Positions 13,562 to 25,439 of a stretch of 64,000 nt of DNA are shown here, in pieces. Each line of letters opens with the position of its first letter. Position 1 is the first letter of the stretch. Location of the stretch: contig OX388345.1 in the NCBI GenBank assembly GCA_947579665.1, positions 65,091,454 to 65,155,453 on the forward strand. Reading direction: 5' to 3'. The translations under genes were made by a program, and so were the position numbers. Origin of the DNA: Sympetrum striolatum. Taxonomy: Eukaryota; Arthropoda; Insecta; Odonata; Libellulidae. The notes beneath the pieces were generated by a model. The model saw only the letters and a list, made by a program, of their open reading frames with translations, did not search any database and had not been told where the DNA came from.

Positions 13562-13670
13562 GTGACTGTCTGCTGCTGCAGCAACGTAGGCGTCTGAGCG
13601 GTGCTGTCGTGAATCCTGACTTGGCTTGGGTCGACTTCCTCCACTGGAGAACTGCTTTCATCCTCAGAGC
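13562..13670 (-). CDS. 109-nt exon of an unidentified minus-strand gene (acidic/Ser segment)
   Basis: The exon is bounded by the acceptor TTTTCATTAG (ending at 13671) and the donor GTGAGT (13561-13556). Of the three frames, the one that skips two bases reads SEDESSSPVEEVDPSQV and continues RIHDSTAQTPTLLQQQTV, and ends with two bases over. Frame 0 is also open but gives an unnatural Cys/Arg-rich product; frame 1 has a stop. The two leftover bases (AC) join the G of the next exon to give Thr, so the phases agree. The product looks like a disordered acidic linker in a signalling or cytoskeletal protein, but I do not recognise the family. Confidence 0.75.
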
Positions 13671-16600
13671 CTAATGAAAACAAAGGAAGAAGTTTAACAA
13701 GGAGACGAATGTTAACAAGTTAAAGGAAAGCCACTGTCTGAAGGATGCAATTATCTGAACGAGCTGGCAAAATTCCACTACGGATGGAATAATTACGTTT
13801 AAATACACATTAAACTGTTGAATTAACTATTGGAATAGCCATTAGGATAGAAATAAGCTATGAAACTCTACGAGCACCATTTTCAAGCACTAGAAATACA
13901 TCATTGAAGTAGACGAAAGGAATACTAACTTGGATTTAATAGAATAAAAAAATCATGGGCATTGTTTACACCTTTATTACTGAAATGTTTGAGAAATACG
14001 CCGAAGAGGTGGTGGTGGTGTGTTGGCGAAGTTAAACATTAATTTCCATTGAAATTTTTGGATAAATGTATTTTAATTCACCTGTTTTTGTACCACTTCT
14101 TGAGTGGGAATTACATGTAATTGACGGCCCGGCATTTAAATATATGACAAATTTACTCAGTTAAAACTTTTCATGCATAAAAGCAGGGAAGTGAAGCTAA
14201 GAAGGAAGGAAGGAATTCAAGTGGATGGCCAAAAAATTCGACATTTCCTCTACAAGAGGAAACTCATCCTGAAACTGTAACCTCTCGTAACAATCTATGA
14301 TTCCGTAATTTACAAGATGAGATTGTGTCCTCATTAGCTGCCTGAGATACACGATAATCGCTTTATAGATATTTAAAACAAGAAAATAGTTATGTTAAGA
14401 TGCTCTCACGAGTTTTGATTGATATTTAGTTTTGTAGCGTAAAATCCATTAAAGCAGAATTTATATAGTGAGCCTTCCGGATAATACAGTTGGACGATTG
14501 CCAGATGTGAGTAGTTCCGCAATAATTCGGATTAATTAGAAAATGGCAAGTGAGAGAGGGAAGTCGCTCCAACACATTAATATAAACACTTCGCTTAGGA
14601 TGCACCGTTACAGCCGTCAAGGTCCATTGATTCCTGAATGAGCTTCAATTAGCGATCTAACCATTTTATGAAACTAATTGGTTTCATGCCATGCAATCCT
14701 ACCTCTTGTAGTAACAGGATGCCTCACATTAATTTCATACTTCATTTAACCTAGTCTTCGGATACACCGCAGTGGTTTTTACGAAAATTAAATATTTTTG
14801 TTTATGAGGTCTCAAATAAACATAGTAAAGGGAAATTACATTATTTAATATATTTTTACTTTAACATTATATTTCATAAGTTATTACTCATGCAAAAAAA
14901 ATTCAAATATCAAGTATAATCGACGACGTCTAATGCAGACGACAAGACGTTATTTTCTCTATGAGGACTGCCTAAACATTAACCCCCACTAATTGAGGTA
15001 AGCAAAGCATTGAAGCGCCCTGGAATTAGAAGTAATCTGAGTATGATTTCCTTTGCTATTTCTACCGAAAGATGGATAAGAAGGTGCCTTCAAAGAACAT
15101 TCCATCAGGGCTTTCCGATAAGGTATGCACTTGGAGCTGTCCTTGAATGAAACGCATCTAAATTTCATTGAGAGGGTGATAGGCCTTCGGGGCTCTCGTA
15201 TAAAATGAAAATGGCTCCTTGTTCGATAGTCAGATGGAGAGAAGACCTTTTCCCGATGTTGTGAAAAAAATCGATAAGCTACATAATCAACAGGTATGAT
15301 ATCCATTAAAGACTAAAATGCAAGGGATACGGCAACTATAAAATTACCACTAAAATTCCTCTGGTGAGACCTTGGTCATAAATGGACTGTTGAGCGCCGG
15401 ATTTAGTCAATCATAATAATTATTCCTAGTCAACATTGATATAAATTGCACAAGAAATCCTATATCTATCTTGGCACGTATTATTTTGAAAACTAATTGA
15501 CATTGTATTTTTAAATATCTCAAATATTTAATCTAGTTTTTGCAAATCAAGTTCATATGTGAGATAAAAAGTTATAGAGAAAACTTTTTAGTCTAAATTA
15601 TGTATTACTTTTTGGTGCATTAAACTGATGTATTTATTAACAATCAAAATTTTATGACCAAACATCACCTAAAGCATTTTAGATTTTTTCCATTGAGAAG
15701 CAAAAGAAAAAACTTCAAAATAATTTAGATTATGTAAGATGCCACTTGGACGATTCTTATCACGTTCCGCGGGTTAAAATTCAGTTCAAAATAGACTAAG
15801 ATATTATCGAACAACCCAGATTACGTAATGTCGGCGATTACGTTCTCTCGTATAATACAAATGGTAAACACACCCGCGAACTTCCTGCCCCTTTCAATCG
15901 GCGAAAATACCCAAGAGGCTCCACGTGACCAATAAAAACGGTCCAGAGGCACCCGGAAAGAGATTGAAAAAATATGCGGGCACTATTTAAAACACTTCCA
16001 TGCGAACTACGTCACTCGTCCGCTTGTCGGAGGAAGACGGAGGGCTTTCAAGATCCTTTGCACACATCCATTCATTATTTCGAAGACGGGATATGGGCCC
16101 TTTGAAATAAAAAAAGGTATCCCTCCGGATGTCTACTTTAGTTCGCAATCTTTGCGAGCGACGCAAAAGATACCATTGGAATCTAACTAACGTTTTCACT
16201 ACAGGGCTTTTTCAATGTAATTTTGCGAAGTGATGTCCCTTAGTTAAGGGTGGACTCACACCTTCAGCAACCGTAGGAAGAATTTTTTTGGCCTACACCT
16301 TCAATCTGTTCTATGGTTACAATATAATCACATTTTTAACAACCGATATTTAAAATAATCGTTAAATTTTTATTATTAATTTTCTTAAATTTACCTCTTT
16401 AATAGCATATTTGCCGGTACATGAAGGTGTGTTATCTATACAAGAAAGACTGATATTCGTAAATAAATAAAATTCATTAATATTTATTGATTATAAGGCA
16501 AAACAATTCTAACAACAAAACTAGGGTCGAATTATACCTCAATATTTGCTAAGTGTATTTTTAATTGGTTTAATGGGATTAACCTCTTGTGTTCTCGGAC

Positions 16601-17254
16601 AGGCACATTTTATACTTACTAACTCAACGATTAGGAAGGATAATGGGAGTAGTTAATACCAACGATCGCCAATTACTCGGACTTCAGAGACTAATACATT
16701 CAAATTGTGTCAGAAAAGAATGAAATCTCCACAGAAAAATCCAGGCATTTAAGAATACTAAACAATTACTTTGACTCGGTTATATTTCATTGAAAACTTA
16801 TTCTAAGGATTTAAAATATTTATCAGGGATGATCGTCGGCCGACAGTATGAGCTATACAATTATAAAAACTACGAAATGTAGACTCGTAATATTCCGGAC
16901 CAATTTCATGTTTCGGCATACATAGATTTAGGGACACAAGTTTCGTATTATTGTTAGCAAAAATTCTATAAAAATTGGTATATTAAGAGTTCTTCTACGG
17001 CATACCAGTTGTGAGATCCTACTGCTGAAGTATCGTGCAGGATCAATAACCGCCGAAGCCGGTATAATATCCTAACTAGGGTCTGCAATTGCCCCTAAGA
17101 AAGAAAATCTCTTACCATCTCCTAGCGTATGTCAACAGGATATCAATGATTCAACAACGATATGACAAATAAAGTAGCGGTAATTATAGTTATTATCTTC
17201 TTTTTCTGTTTGTGCTACATTATACTTACTGTGCTAATTTTGCTATATATTATA
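13671..17254. other. AT-rich non-coding stretch
   Basis: Nothing supportable. Minus-strand frames at 14989-15306 and 15987-16199 have no recognisable motif, start context or splice match. Confidence 0.4.
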
Positions 17255-17256
17255 TA

Positions 17257-17807
17257 CAGGGTAGCCGGGTTAAACGTATGACAATACAAAATGTAATAAC
17301 TTGAGATTTAATTAAGATATTTATTGACGATTTGGTACTAGAAGTATAGTAAATCAAAAAGTTTTCACACAGTTAATATACCTCGATATGCGCACCATTA
17401 GTGACAGAAATACATCTAATCTCTATTTTACTCGCTCCAAGTGTTTTGCAGCATTGAAGTCGTAACATATACAATAACAGCAGGAATTCGATGGAGCTGT
17501 TCTCGTATATCACGGACTGGTGTTTGGTACAATTGATTCTTTATAAACACCTGCAGAAAAAATCAAATGGCTTCGTGTCTGGGTTTCTAGGTGGCCAAGC
17601 AATCGATGGAGTACCTCTCCCAATCTGGGACCTCATAATAAGAAATCCCTCATAATTACTGCATAATGGCATGGCAGATCATCATAAAGCAAACATAGAA
17701 AACATTTTGAGTAACCAAACTTCTAGAAGCAAACCGCTTATAAATATCTCAATTACTTCTTCAGTTATCACATTTTGTATTATTGTATGCTTAACCCGGA
17801 GACCCTG
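17257..17807 (-). mobile_element. Decayed Tc1/mariner-superfamily transposon with about 50-bp TIRs
   Basis: The ends CAGGGTAGCCGGGTTAA... and (reverse) CAGGGTCTCCGGGTTAA... form terminal inverted repeats of about 50 bp with most positions matching. TA dinucleotides flank both ends (17255-17256 and 17808-17809), as expected for Tc1/mariner target duplications. At about 550 bp the copy is far shorter than an autonomous element (usually 1.2-2 kb), so it is internally deleted. It still encodes broken transposase remnants on the minus strand (see the pseudogene entry). Confidence 0.85.
17385..17645 (-). pseudogene. Fossil Tc1/mariner-type transposase, C-terminal part
   Basis: Reading the minus strand in shifting frames gives GRGTPSIAWPPRNPDTKPFD then FF (about 17622-17570), followed by YQTPVRDIREQLHRIPA, MLQNTWSE (about 17460-17437) and VTNGAHIE (about 17405-17382). 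These match the order of motifs at the C-terminal end of IS630/Tc1/mariner DDE transposases, where the Asp in the (R/S)-P-D-L-x-P-x-D segment is the third catalytic residue. Stop codons (for example just after FFCRCL) and frameshifts break it. The N-terminal DNA-binding part is missing. It is dead. Confidence 0.8.
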
Positions 17808-18630
17808 TATATAAAGAGTTTTGTAAAGAAAATCGTGAAATATTCGTTAGAAATTTTTTATTGAGTATGGATTATCAGATATATCTTCGATAAATCAATT
17901 ATACCACTACGAGATCACATAAGAAATAAAATAGATCAATCAACGATGGCAGCGATTGCGAGAGTTACTGTCAACTCAGAGTGACCACAATACTAAGGAC
18001 AGAACAAATCCTAATGCATTATAATCAAATCGTGGTTATGGGACACAATTAATAGGATATTTTACTGCAAACAGCCACCTAAAATATCATTAAGCTAAAG
18101 TAGTATTATGGTAGGAAGTGAAAACGATCCATGGAGATTTTTTCACATTTCAAAGGAGCAAATTAATGAAAGCGATTCGAAAAAGAACTCGAATCATCCC
18201 TCACTGCCTTCTATGTCAATTACTTGAATGAAAACTGTTATTACGCTGAATAAGTGCAGAGTGGGTTAATGAGGAGAAACATTCTCGTAGCGGAGGGCGT
18301 TCACGAATCATGACATATATCCTGATTTAAGTCGCACTTATTTACCGCATCACTTCCTCAATTGCCGTTTATCACGAAGCTGGGCGTTCAATCCACGCTT
18401 GAGGAAGCATTTCTCAATCTACTTTTCCGCGTGTTCTTGGAAAAATGATCGTGGATTTAAAGTTACTTTAAAACATTTCAATGACAGCTTAACAGGATAA
18501 ATTAAGGTATTAAAATGACTGCAAACATTTTGCTTCAATATACCATTTTATTAATGAGCAAGTAAGCGTTTAATGTTTGGGAGAAAAGAGGAATACGTAT
18601 GGATAAAAGTTATGAGAGTATAAAGTTATA

Positions 18631-18920
18631 AGAAAGGTTCAATCTCCAATAGCCGTCTTTTTCGGCGTTCCTCGCCTCATTCCCCGGTATTCGGAGAAAA
18701 CAAGAAAGGAATATCGCACTTTTAAGAACCCAAAGCGCTTTTCGCAAAGGCTAAGCTCTCCTCATCAAGGGCCATAAGCCTTCGAAAAGCGCATTGAGTT
18801 CTTATAAGTGCGATATTCCTTTATTGTTTTCTCCGAATGAGACGAGGAACGTCGAAAAAGACGGCTATTGGAGATTAAAAACCTCTAATTCATTAACAGC
18901 ATTTCCAAATTTTCTTTCTT
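18631..18920. mobile_element. Fold-back MITE with 12-bp target-site duplication
   Basis: Arms beginning AATCTCCAATAGCCGTCTTT (18641) and ending in its inverse (…GGCTATTGGAGATT, 18876) extend for about 110 bp each, through CGGAGAAAACAA and GATATCGCACTT-like segments, to a short loop. TATAAAGTTATA occurs directly outside on both sides (18619-18630 and 18921-18932). That fixes the element at 18631-18920 and makes its outer tips AGAAAG and CTTTCT. A 44-bp unpaired tail (ACCTCTAATTCATTAACAGC..) belongs to the right side. The superfamily is not certain; the long duplication would fit a MULE-like or similar element. Confidence 0.75.
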
Positions 18921-19087
18921 TATAAAGTTATAGGTATTGGTAATAATTTTAATTCGCAGACATTTTGATCTTAGTTAAGATAAGGTGGAAGCAATCATTT
19001 TAGACAAAATGTTACGAGTAACGAGGAAATGACAAAAGTAAAAAAAATAATCGAAGAAGCCTTAACTTGGCGAAACTCCGTAATCGT

Positions 19088-19150
19088 GATCATATTAAAT
19101 AAATTTTAAAAATTCCACAAAACAATTTTGAAATTTTATTTAATATGATC
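19088..19150. repeat. AT-rich inverted repeat
   Basis: GATCATATTAAATAAA (19088-19103) and its perfect inverse (19135-19150) bracket a 31-bp spacer. Weaker pairing continues inward (TTTTAAAA against TTTTGAAA). It could form a stem of about 24 bp and may be a small MITE. Confidence 0.7.
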
Positions 19151-19260
19151 CCGAAAAGAAGAAAAGTCTGATGGGACAAGGAGTCAAACCCAGATCCTCC
19201 ACTAGTCGACCTCATAAGCATATGAAGAACGCTGAAAACGATACGGCAAAAGTTCCTCCA
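19150..19260 (-). repeat. Possible tRNA-derived relic
   Basis: On the minus strand GATCTGGGTTTGACTCCTTG (about 19196-19176) carries a B-box-like GGGTTTGACTCC. No matching A box at the right distance or cloverleaf is visible, so this is at best an old SINE or tRNA fragment. It lies directly beside the inverted repeat at 19088-19150. Confidence 0.3.
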
Positions 19261-20639
19261 TAGCATCTCCTTAGTAAAGCATACCCTTGAAATTAAATCT
19301 GGGGAGACGGCCGAGATGTTATGGAAAACCACAGTGGCAAATGAGTAAGTATGTACATTTGCTGTGAATACCTCTGACGATCCATTGACCAAGAGGAAAA
19401 ATGTAACACACATTTGTTTACTCATACACTTTTGTGAAATTCCCAAAATAGAAAAATCAATATTTAGCCTAAAAATACCAAACCTAAGTTAATTATTACT
19501 GATAAATATTGACGTTAAATAAAATATTAGAGAATTTAGCCTAGCTATATTAATAGCCAAACAATATTACGGCATTGTAAAACTTTTAAACTTAATGAAA
19601 CGATTCATTATGAGATTTATATAATGAATTTATTGAAGGTAAAATTTAGAATTGATGGAATATTTTAATATCGGAGATACATGCTTCTCTCGCCATAACA
19701 TTTACCCGTTAAAAATTAAGACCATAAACAAAAAATTCATTCAGAATTCTATAATGCATAAATAATTACATAAAGAGAAGCATAAATAAATTTAATTTGT
19801 GGGAAATAAGGGACTAGAGAGGCGTCTTGCCTTATACCTATAACATACGATAAGTAAGTTCACTGAAATATTAATAGAGCAAGGAAAGTCTGACAAGAAA
19901 TACCGGGAAATCAAGAAAATATACACGATGTATATATCGTTAGATTGGTTTAAAACCGGGATAGTCTTTGGTAAAATATATCCTCTGCAGGAAAAAACTC
20001 ACGAATAAATGGATGGTTGTGAAAAAAGAAAAAGCGAAGGATGTGAAAGTAAAAAAAAATCTGAGGTTATTTATCCTTCTGGAATCTATCTCCCGACTAT
20101 TTTATGATGTCTAGCAGAACATCTTCCGACTTAATAACATTAGTTCATCCTTGTCAGCAAGGGTGTCATGATGCTAAAAAAATATCCAATTTTCCGCAAA
20201 AAACTAAATGTTTGTAATTAATTCGTAACGAATCTTACACATCTTTCCGACGGAGACGATGAAGAGTGATGATAAAAAAATATCAATTTGGGAGGAACCA
20301 GACTTTTCTGTTGACCCTCTGCTGTCCTTAATTCGGTACTTTCGACCACAACAGACTGTCATGGTGCTGAAAACAACGCAATTCATTTCAATAGACTGCT
20401 GACGTGATAAATGGGATTGATCGGCCGACTGAAACTTTGCTCATAAGCTGGAAAAGAACGAGAGATAAACTGACGTCGGGAAGGAAAAGAAACAAACAGA
20501 ATACGGAGAAATTATCAAATAAAGAAAGAAACTATTTGGAAAGTGGAAGATTACAATTAACGATTTTAAATCACTCTCAAGAAAAACGATTTCAGTGAAG
20601 AGAATCTACAAATAATTTCCTACACGCACTAGATGTACT
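19260..20639. other. AT-rich non-coding stretch
   Basis: I see no gene or recognisable repeat here. A 64-codon Lys/Arg/Asn-rich frame at 20404-20598 has the composition of AT-rich random sequence. Confidence 0.4.
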
Positions 20640-20860
20640 TGTCAAAAATAATTTTATTAAGATAAATAAAACAACACATTTCTACGCTGTGCCACACAAA
20701 GCTTTTTATTGTAAGACCATGGTTTCAACAAACGCCTGATGATGACCCAACGGGTTGAAACCATGGTCGCACAATGAAAAACTTAGTGTGCTATAGTGTA
20801 GAAGTGTTTTTTCTATTTGTCTTCGTAATGGAAGACTACCACGAAGTCGAGGCCGAGTTA
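20640..20860. mobile_element. Fold-back element with hammerhead-like core
   Basis: GACCATGGTTTCAAC (20715-20729) and GTTGAAACCATGGTC (20754-20768) are perfect 15-bp inverted copies. Weaker inverted similarity extends outward (TTTTTATTGT against ACAATGAAAAA, and CACACAAAG against CTTAGTGTG). The 24-nt loop contains CTGATGA (20736-20742), then GACCC-AAC-GGGTT, then GAAA (20757-20760) and GTC (20766-20768). That order of boxes is that of a minimal type I hammerhead ribozyme. The downstream part is similar to 59081-59200. Confidence 0.6.
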
Positions 20861-23800
20861 TAAGATTAAAAAATAATTAATTTAAAATAAAAAATTCCCT
20901 TCCGTCTATAGAATTATTTATCATTATTATTATAATATCATTAATCATTATCCTGCTAGCCGCCTTTCAGTGCGTGGCAAGGACTATATGAACAATCCAG
21001 TTTCTTTAATCGGTCACTGTCGTGTATCGTTCGAGGAAAAAATAAATTGTTGAAACGAATAGGCCAAACATCTATTTTTCAGATTTATCTCGCTGTATCA
21101 GTAAGAATTTTTCTCAACCATAGGGAACTTTTCGAAAAAAAGTTGTTGAAATGCCACTTTTATCATCGTAGATGTGTCACTTCTATCACTTATGAGCTAA
21201 GATGAATGGGGTTAGCTTTCATTGTAGTTGGTGGCCAAAGGAAATAACGAGTAGAAAATTAGAAGGAGAGAACTGAAAAAATTAGCATTTGGTTGCATTG
21301 TTTTCAACGCACCAATTTCACACAACAGTTATCTTTCAATATAGGTTAACCTTTTGTAATACTGTTAAGAGATTACTTCTGGTTCGTTAGTTCCAGAGTC
21401 TTCACATTCTCATTTTAATATCGTACAGAATCAGTCAAAATGCTGGCATTCTGCTTCGCAAAGAATGTATGCGGCAGTAAACTTAAAAAATTGTAGATCC
21501 AACTATTTATAAACATTTATAGTTTTATCTAATTTAAGCATAGCTTGATTTCTTTTACTATCTCTAGTCTCAATGAGAAATAAAATTCCCAGTATCTGGC
21601 GATATCTTGTGGAAATTACGTCATGATAAAGAAAAGAATAGTAGCACTTTTTCACAGTATGGTGTTTGTTAAAAACAATAAAATAAAACTAACAAAAAAA
21701 CAATAACAATAAAAAATAAAAGACTAGTTCCATTTATTATTTGATTTAATAAAACTTATACTGTGGAAAAAGTAAAGTTTAGTGGAAAGTTTGCATCATA
21801 AAACTGAGATCAGTAAAAAGGAGACGTTGATTTAAAATAAAGATTCTGGCTAAAAACGAAGGAAAGCAATTGGAACTAGTTAATTTAGGAGAGCTTAACT
21901 TCGAAATAATTTTTCCAGTAAGTAAGCAAAAATTTAGAATTTTCATTACATATTACTTTATGATGCTTGGAGATAACTGAATGGACATGAAATATATAGG
22001 AGTATTAATTTTAAAGATATATACATTATATTCCTCCTACATTTAATTTTCACAATTTCATTTCCCTTAAAAATTAAAATCTATCATAAGAACATCCAAA
22101 TGGAGCAGAAGACGTCAAAGGTTCCCGTTACGTTTATAAGTTAATTCAATTCAAGTAAATAAAATATCATACATCTAATATGTTCAAGCTCAACATTTTG
22201 GAAGGTAGCCATAATAAAGCAAAAAAGAAACACTTCATTTATTATTATTATTAAGTTTTTATCGTTTAATTTATTAAATATCATGTTTACTTACGTTGTA
22301 TCCCTTTGCTACTTTGCTATCCTATAATTACTACGCAATAGTTTTTTATGAAATAGTCAAATTATGCCTGAAAATTCCTATTATGGATGCTTTAATTTAT
22401 CAATAAAATTAGTTTGAGCGATAAATTGCATCGGGAAGCATAAGATAACTCTCCCAGTGATAAAGCAGGACAAACGACTGATGCATTAATAAAAACTGAG
22501 ACTGACGTTGGCTACTTGAAGCGATCTTCCTCAGACTTATGACTTAATCGTTTGTCGGGGTATTTCGCGTCATGCAGTACCACACACATCGTATGATCTT
22601 TTTCAATCCAAGAGGTTCGTGACCCCTTCACTGACACTTCCTCACATATCAAAAGGAACGCCGCCCCCTATCAACTGATATTGATAATAGCTTGGAAGAA
22701 CCTAAGAATGATAACTAAACTTGACGTGTGATACATCAAACGTGGCATCCTCTAATTCTTCTGTCTGCCTATAAACTAAACGTGCTCTTAGATAACAATA
22801 TTCTGCTCGAATTAAAATTATCAGACGAATTTTTGAAGTGATCTGAGATTCATCCCAGAGGAATGAATGCATCGAAAACTTAAATTCTTAGTGAAATCTA
22901 GATGATCAGGCGTTACTTTGTGGAAAGCCATTTAGGTAATGAAAAAAAAAACACTGTTAATTTTCTAAGTATTTTACGTAAGGACGTAATTCAAATTTTA
23001 TTAAATTTGGAACTTAGCGAAATCTTAAATCATTCGATTTATGGGACAAAGGTGTAATTGGAGGAGGCGTTTGTTGATGTAAGAATGCCCTCTTAGAAAC
23101 TCAAAACATGAATTTTTAAATTAGTTCAGACCAAAAACTGTTCTCAATCATTGTTAGATTGCGCCTGATTCGCTGATAATGAATTGACAATGAAATTCAG
23201 CCTCGAATTCCAACGCATATAACTGAAATCAGTATCGACATTTGCGAAATTTTCATTCAACAAAAGGATTTCTTAATCGCTATTTTGCAATTACAAGCGA
23301 TAAACTTCGGCTTAGGATAGGAAACTGCAAAAGGTAACGGCAGGCTAACCAACAACATTTTAAGTATTTTCAATTCTACTTACGTCACTAATAAAGACAG
23401 ATATAAGAAAGATGGATGACACGCTTTCCTTTTTCTACGGTTATCGCTGTTATTTGTGCATGGTTCACTCTGACAAGTCATCGATTTTCAGAATGAGGAA
23501 AGATCAAGAATTAAAATATGTAGATGAAAAATGTCATAAATATTTATTGGATGAGAATTGTTAGTAACAGCTTAGTGGGTTTCTCAGATTATTATGAATG
23601 TTTTTATAAATTGAACTACACGGGTGGGTACACTACCTGTATACAGATGTATTTCTCAACTATCTGAAGTATGTATGGTTACGAAGATAGATAGATTTTC
23701 CAAATCACTCGAACAAGACCTTCTCATTCAGCCAACTGCCTCAACAACATAAACACTACCGCAAGGAATAATGCATTTAGGTTGGGTAACATGTGAGAAG

Positions 23801-24899
23801 AATACAGAAAATCGGCTTAAAATATAGTGAACAAAGTTCCAATTGATCATAAAAGAAGAAGACCTTCATTCAGCGTCATATGGAAGGCTGTGAGGCTGCA
23901 GGATTGTGGTATATAAGCCTACGTAGGAGGTTATTTTATTCTGTAAAAAGCATTTCCAGTGAACGACATCAAACAACAAACACGATAAATTTAAAAGAAA
24001 GCGGCATGGGCACAAAGAAATGCAATTTAAGGCAGAACACGTAACTTCGGTTTTTAAAGGGAAGCCCAAAATTTTGACGTTATATTTAAACGAATAAAAA
24101 GCAGCGTCGAATTTAATATAAAGAAACGCTGACCATAGAAAAATACAATGATTATCATGTTTAATGTATTAAGAAAAAATGTATGGATTCAGTTCTGGAT
24201 ACATTAAAAAGTTCTTGGATTCTTCAGCTAGTAGCGTTCAGTTAGTTTTGTTGCTAAAAGCTCATCTATTATAATTGGCTAAACTTTTTAATATAAAAAT
24301 TAATTAATTTTTGATGCTTCGTACTCAGATGAGTACGAATAAAAACATGGGAGTTTATAACTAATAAAAACTTTAATTTTTATTTTCCACCATATTGACT
24401 AAATGGAAATTTATCTCAAGGTTGAATTACAATTTATGCGGTCCTTTAAAGTGAAACAGACGGGATCGCAATCGCTAACTGGAAATATTGATTCCAAATA
24501 ATCAAGCCGAAACCACTAATTTAGAATTTCAATTCTAAATTCTGGATTTGTGTTACAAATTTAATGGCAGGTCGATTGAAACCAAATGTTAGGAATTGAT
24601 TACTCTAATTACTTAGCAACACTGACAAAAATTGGATTGGAAATTTTTTTGTCCACAGTCTCCTTTACAAAACTTATATTAATTAATTTGCTTTTTAATG
24701 TTTTACGTATTTTTCAGATGAGGCACTTATCTGTTGTTTTTATTTCATTTTAGCCTTGATAATTCAATAAAATAGGCAATTAACTTCACCGGGTAAAATG
24801 ATAGTACTGCAATTTAGATACACTGAAAAAACTTCCGACATCCCAGATTGATTTTCTTTGAGGAAACCGTGCCAGATTTAAGTAATCGGTAATTATTAT
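20861..24899. other. AT-rich non-coding stretch
   Basis: Apart from the inverted repeat at 21646-21773 and the dispersed GTGGAAAGCCAT motif at 22909-22931, I see only short ATT/TTA runs (for example 20920 and 22240). Confidence 0.4.
21646..21773. repeat. Inverted repeat with A-rich loop
   Basis: ACTTTTTCACAGTAT (21646-21660) and ATACTGTGGAAAAAGT (21758-21773) are inverted copies apart from one inserted base. Between them is a very A-rich stretch (AACAATAAAATAAAACTAAC..). The CTGTGGAAAAAGT tip also occurs at 7840, inside the fold-back there, so the two may be related. Confidence 0.55.
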
Positions 24900-24911
24900 C
24901 GTTAAGTAATT

Positions 24912-25043
24912 GTAGTAGTAGTAGTATTGTTAAAAGTGCTTCGACAGCTAAGGTCATTTCGCACATTGGCTCCCACCGGGATTCGAACCCGGGACCGCTT
25001 TCACCAATGGCAAACGCGCTGTCCACATGACTACCCGGGAGCC
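24912..25043 (-). mobile_element. tRNA-derived SINE with perfect 12-bp target-site duplication
   Basis: On the minus strand the element starts GGCTCCCGGGTAGTCATGTGG and has a tRNA-like head with a perfect B box, GGTTCGAATCC (24989-24979). The head closes with CCCGGTGGGAGCC, which pairs with the start, and is followed by a short body (CAATGTGCGAAATGACCTTA..) and a (TAC)n tail. CGTTAAGTAATT flanks it exactly on both sides (24900-24911 and 25044-25055). The anticodon arm does not fold well and lacks a proper anticodon loop, so this is not a working tRNA gene. The intact duplication suggests a fairly recent insertion. Confidence 0.85.
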
Positions 25044-25439
25044 CGTTAAGTAATTATTGACTAGTCTGCGTAAGGATTCAAAAATTAAAAAAAAAATAAT
25101 TAATCCTATGACCGCTTCAGCCTGCCATTCTTATAAAAGTAAAACATAAAGCCTACGTAAGAAAAGTTTTGCTCGATCATTATTCAAATTTTGCAGACCC
25201 AAGTGAGATGATAACACTTTCAACCCCTTGTCATCCTTTAATATTTTCTGTCGCCACTGTATATAAGATTGGCACTATTTAAAGAGAGAATCTGATCTGG
25301 CAACTGCACCAGTAACAGCCATAACACATCTCCGCAATATTTCCAATGGCTAAGAGGAATTTCGCCTCCATCAATCACCCCTAATTAAAGAGTGCTCATT
25401 CATCTCGAGAAGCCATAAAAACCATTCGAATCCGCTTAC

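Noticed and set aside
24967..25043. Functional tRNA gene
   Set aside because: The B box and acceptor-like stem are good, but the anticodon arm does not form a 5-bp stem with a 7-nt loop and a T before the anticodon. The tail and the 12-bp target duplication show a SINE.
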